From: Pelosinus baikalensis
GTDB taxonomy: Bacteria > Bacillota > Negativicutes > DSM-13327
Direction: 5' to 3'
Length of the DNA: 64,000 bases
NCBI RefSeq assembly: GCF_020819555.1
Contig: NZ_JAJHJB010000003.1
Coordinates: 62,001-126,000, forward strand
Shown here in pieces: positions 61,653 to 64,000 of this stretch (within the stretch, counting starts at the first letter, position 1; each line of letters starts with the position of its first letter). Below the pieces are notes generated by a model. It saw only the letters and a program-made list of their open reading frames with translations. It did no database searches and was not told the DNA's origin. Both the position numbers and the translations under genes were made by a program.

Positions 61653-62894
61653 ATGATCGTAGAAATAGTGGCTACTGGTACAGAACTACTTTTGGGTCAG
61701 ATTATAAATACCAATGCACCTTTTTTATCAGAAAAACTTAATGAATTAGGATTTGATGTTTTATATCATTCTACTGTTGGTGACAACAGAGTACGCATGA
61801 CACAGGTTTTCAATAATGCGTTAGAACGATCAGATATCATTATAACCTCTGGTGGCTTAGGACCTACTCAGGGCGACATTACAAAAGAAGTAACTGCAAA
61901 CCTATTAAATCGACCTCTATTTTTACATGAAGAAAGTGTAGCTCACATGACAGATCTTCTTGCCAAACGTAACCGTTCTATGACTGAAAGTAACTTGCGA
62001 CAAGCTATGATTCCGAAAGGAGCTCTTGTATTAAAAAATGAAAATGGCACAGCTCCTGGTGTGATCGTAGAACATAATAATAAAATAATTATTCATTTAC
62101 CTGGACCTCCTCACGAATTAAAATCTATGTTTGAACAAGCAGTGGTTCCATATCTTAAAAGTCATTTTAATTCACAAGGGGCAATTGTATCTAGAGTATT
62201 ACATACTTATGGAATAGGTGAATCCTCGCTAGAAGAAAAAATCAAAGGATTTATTTTATCCCAGTCTAATCCAACAATTGCATTGTTGGCAAGACAAGGT
62301 GAAATTATTGTTCGCCTTACTGCTAAAGGCGCTAGCAAAAATGAAGCCCAAAAATTAATTGATAAATTAGAAAAACAACTTAGGCAAAACATTGCCGATT
62401 ACATTTGGGGTCTAGATAATGATACTCTCGAAGCAAATATTGGGGAAATTTTAACTAAGAAACAGTTAACTGTTGCATTAGCCGAATCATGTACAGGCGG
62501 GCTGGTTACCAGTCGCATTACCGACATTTCTGGTAGTTCAGATTACCTTATAGGTTCTATAGTTTGTTACACCAATCGAATTAAAACTGATTTTGTTGAT
62601 GTAACACCGCAAATTATTACTGAACTTGGTGCGGTAAGCCAAGAGACAGCATGTCTTATGGCTGCTGGCATTCGTAAAAAATTTGCTGCTAGTATTGGAT
62701 TAGGGATTACCGGCATAGCTGGCCCAACTGGCGCTACTCCAACAAAACCTGTTGGTACGGTATTTATTGCAATTGATGGTCCTGCTGGTATACAATGCCA
62801 ACATCATACATTTAATGGTCAGCGTACTGACATTAAATATCGTATATCACAAGCCGCTTTACATATGCTAAGACAGTATACATTATCGTTATAA
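61653..62894 (+). CDS. cinA: CinA-like protein (NMN amidohydrolase / competence-damage)
   Basis: A 413-aa two-domain protein. The N-terminal MoaB/MogA-like COG1058 domain has EIVATGTELLLGQIINTNAP, ITSGGLGPTQGDITKEV and IIHLPGPPHELKSMF. The C-terminal CinA domain from about 255 has VALAESCTGGLVTSRITDIS and GITGIAGPTGATPTKPVG. Family members hydrolyse nicotinamide mononucleotide and ADP-ribose. GGGAG precedes the ATG. In many Firmicutes recA follows; here a DEAD-box helicase gene does. Confidence 0.94.
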   Translation: MIVEIVATGTELLLGQIINTNAPFLSEKLNELGFDVLYHSTVGDNRVRMTQVFNNALERSDIIITSGGLGPTQGDITKEVTANLLNRPLFLHEESVAHMTDLLAKRNRSMTESNLRQAMIPKGALVLKNENGTAPGVIVEHNNKIIIHLPGPPHELKSMFEQAVVPYLKSHFNSQGAIVSRVLHTYGIGESSLEEKIKGFILSQSNPTIALLARQGEIIVRLTAKGASKNEAQKLIDKLEKQLRQNIADYIWGLDNDTLEANIGEILTKKQLTVALAESCTGGLVTSRITDISGSSDYLIGSIVCYTNRIKTDFVDVTPQIITELGAVSQETACLMAAGIRKKFAASIGLGITGIAGPTGATPTKPVGTVFIAIDGPAGIQCQHHTFNGQRTDIKYRISQAALHMLRQYTLSL

Positions 62895-62925
62895 TATAAA
62901 TAAATAAAAACTAGGGGGCTATACA

Positions 62926-64000
62926 TTGAACGATACTCAATTATTTGGTACTATTCCATTAAGCAAAAAACTACTTTCAGCAATTGCTGAAATGGGTTTT
63001 GAAGAACCCTCACCGATTCAAAACCAAACCATTCCTCTTGTACTTGAAGGTCACGACGTTATTGGACAGGCACAAACAGGTACAGGTAAAACCGCTGCAT
63101 TTGGTATACCTGCTATAGAAAAAATTGCTGATAGTCGTCAAATACAAGTATTGGTGCTTACTCCAACTCGTGAACTTGCAATTCAAGTATCAGAAGAGCT
63201 GGCAAAGATAGGTAAGTTCAAAAGAATAAAAACCTTACCTATTTATGGTGGACAACCAATTGACCGACAAATTAAGGCTCTACGTATGGGCGTACATGTT
63301 GTAATTGGTACTCCAGGTAGACTTTTAGATCACATTCGCCGGAAAACAATAAAACTTGACGCTGTAAAAACACTTATTCTTGACGAAGCTGATGAAATGC
63401 TTGATATGGGCTTTGTTGAAGATATTGAAACCATTATGCAAGAAGTTCCTGTTGAAGGAAGACAAACACTCTTATTTTCTGCTACTATGCCAGGACCAAT
63501 TGCTACTTTAGCAAGAAAATACATGAATAATCCCAAAACGATTTCTATCAATAGAGAGCAGCTTACAGTACCTCTTATTGACCAAATTTATTATGAAACA
63601 CGAGAAAAATTAGAAGCATTATGTCGCGTTTTAGATGTAGAGACAACAGGTAAATCGATTATCTTTTGCCGTACTAAAAGAGGTGTAGATGACTTGGTTG
63701 TATCACTACAAGGACGCGGCTATATGGCTGATGGTTTACACGGTGATCTAAGTCAAGCACAACGTGATAGAGTTATGAAAAAATTCCGTGATGGAAAACT
63801 TGAATTATTAATAGCCACAGATGTTGCTGCTCGCGGTATAGATATTGATGATATCACACATGTCTTCAATTACGATATTCCTCAAGATAATGAAGCGTAT
63901 GTACATCGCATTGGACGTACAGGACGTGCTGGTAAAAAAGGTGTGGCAATCACCTTTATTAATCCTCGTGAATACCGCCAACTTAAACTGATTGAGAAAC
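62926..64000 (+). CDS. cshA: DEAD-box RNA helicase (partial, runs off the window)
   Basis: The first 358 residues of an ATP-dependent RNA helicase that fits the CshA group. Motifs in order: Q motif GFEEPSPIQNQTIP, Walker A AQTGTGKTAAFG, PTRELAIQV, GTPGRLLDH, DEAD box LDEADEMLDMGF, and SAT in LFSATMPG. The second RecA domain has IFCRTKRGVDDL, IATDVAARGIDIDDI and HRIGRTGRAGKKG. TTG 62926 follows AGGGGG by nine bases. CshA works in ribosome assembly and RNA decay with RNase J and PNPase, both encoded upstream. The C-terminal tail is cut off, so the subgroup is provisional. Confidence 0.9.
   Translation, partial: MNDTQLFGTIPLSKKLLSAIAEMGFEEPSPIQNQTIPLVLEGHDVIGQAQTGTGKTAAFGIPAIEKIADSRQIQVLVLTPTRELAIQVSEELAKIGKFKRIKTLPIYGGQPIDRQIKALRMGVHVVIGTPGRLLDHIRRKTIKLDAVKTLILDEADEMLDMGFVEDIETIMQEVPVEGRQTLLFSATMPGPIATLARKYMNNPKTISINREQLTVPLIDQIYYETREKLEALCRVLDVETTGKSIIFCRTKRGVDDLVVSLQGRGYMADGLHGDLSQAQRDRVMKKFRDGKLELLIATDVAARGIDIDDITHVFNYDIPQDNEAYVHRIGRTGRAGKKGVAITFINPREYRQLKLIEK

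Noticed and set aside
63330..63551. 73-codon minus-strand ORF inside the helicase gene
   Set aside because: It is antisense to the DEAD-box core; all helicase motifs read on the plus strand.

Overview
The window is A+T-rich bacterial chromosome with Firmicute gene order and strong Shine-Dalgarno sequences. It best fits a spore-former-related anaerobe of the Negativicutes (Sporomusaceae, Pelosinus/Sporomusa-like). The reasons are a PolC-type replicase, the polC-rimP-nusA-ylxR-ylxQ-infB-rbfA-nrnA-truB-ribF-rpsO-pnp-ylxY-mlpA-ymxH...asd-dapG-dapA-rnjB-tepA-ylzJ backbone known from Bacillus, anaerobic cobamide synthesis, and envelope genes that would suit a diderm. The genus is inference. Every intact recognised gene reads on the + strand; only one decayed gene and one tiny ORF lie on the - strand.

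Layout. 1-1190: end of hom, thrB and tRNA-Pro(GGG). 1191-3008: a poor region holding a frameshifted membrane-protein pseudogene, a 47-codon ORF, a strong bidirectional hairpin and a 65-aa unknown gene. 3009-7785: an HD-GYP c-di-GMP phosphodiesterase, larB-larC (nickel-pincer cofactor), and queC-folE2 (queuosine and pterin precursors). 7925-12358: an envelope locus with a YdjC/HpnK deacetylase, a UPF0104 flippase-like membrane protein, a sugar-nucleotide epimerase and a GT39 transferase.

12509-26974: a cobalamin riboswitch followed by one long, tightly coupled cobamide operon, cbiD-E-T-F-G-H-J-C-A-cobU-cbiP-cbiB-cobS-pduX-like-cobD-cobC. It covers most of the corrin ring steps, amidation, the aminopropanol phosphate arm (threonine kinase, CobD) and nucleotide loop assembly. 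cbiL, a cobalt chelatase and cobT are not in the window.

27205-41729: polC, here without the usual inserted 3'-5' exonuclease domain, then the translation and RNA-metabolism operon. 41845-48118: ylxY-type deacetylase, a secreted GH18 protein and an amidase that share an N-terminal module, M16 peptidase, dut, a small membrane protein, ymxH and a glycine-zipper stress protein. 48162-52704: promoter, lysine riboswitch and dapB-asd-dapG-dapA, making diaminopimelate and lysine precursors. 52941-64000: rnjB, tepA, ylzJ, rodZ-like, a YgiQ-type radical SAM protein, an orphan secreted solute-binding protein, rimO, cinA and the start of a DEAD-box helicase.

Most of the window is housekeeping. The most notable points are the exonuclease-less PolC, a hairpin that fills an over-long Shine-Dalgarno spacer before cobS, the 100-nt cbiG/cbiH overlap with a Cys-containing N-terminal extension, the shared N-terminal module of two adjacent wall hydrolases, near-identical 60-bp repeats in infB, and three unrelated terminators with the same stem. 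I saw no CRISPR array, insertion sequence, prophage or clear novel defence system.
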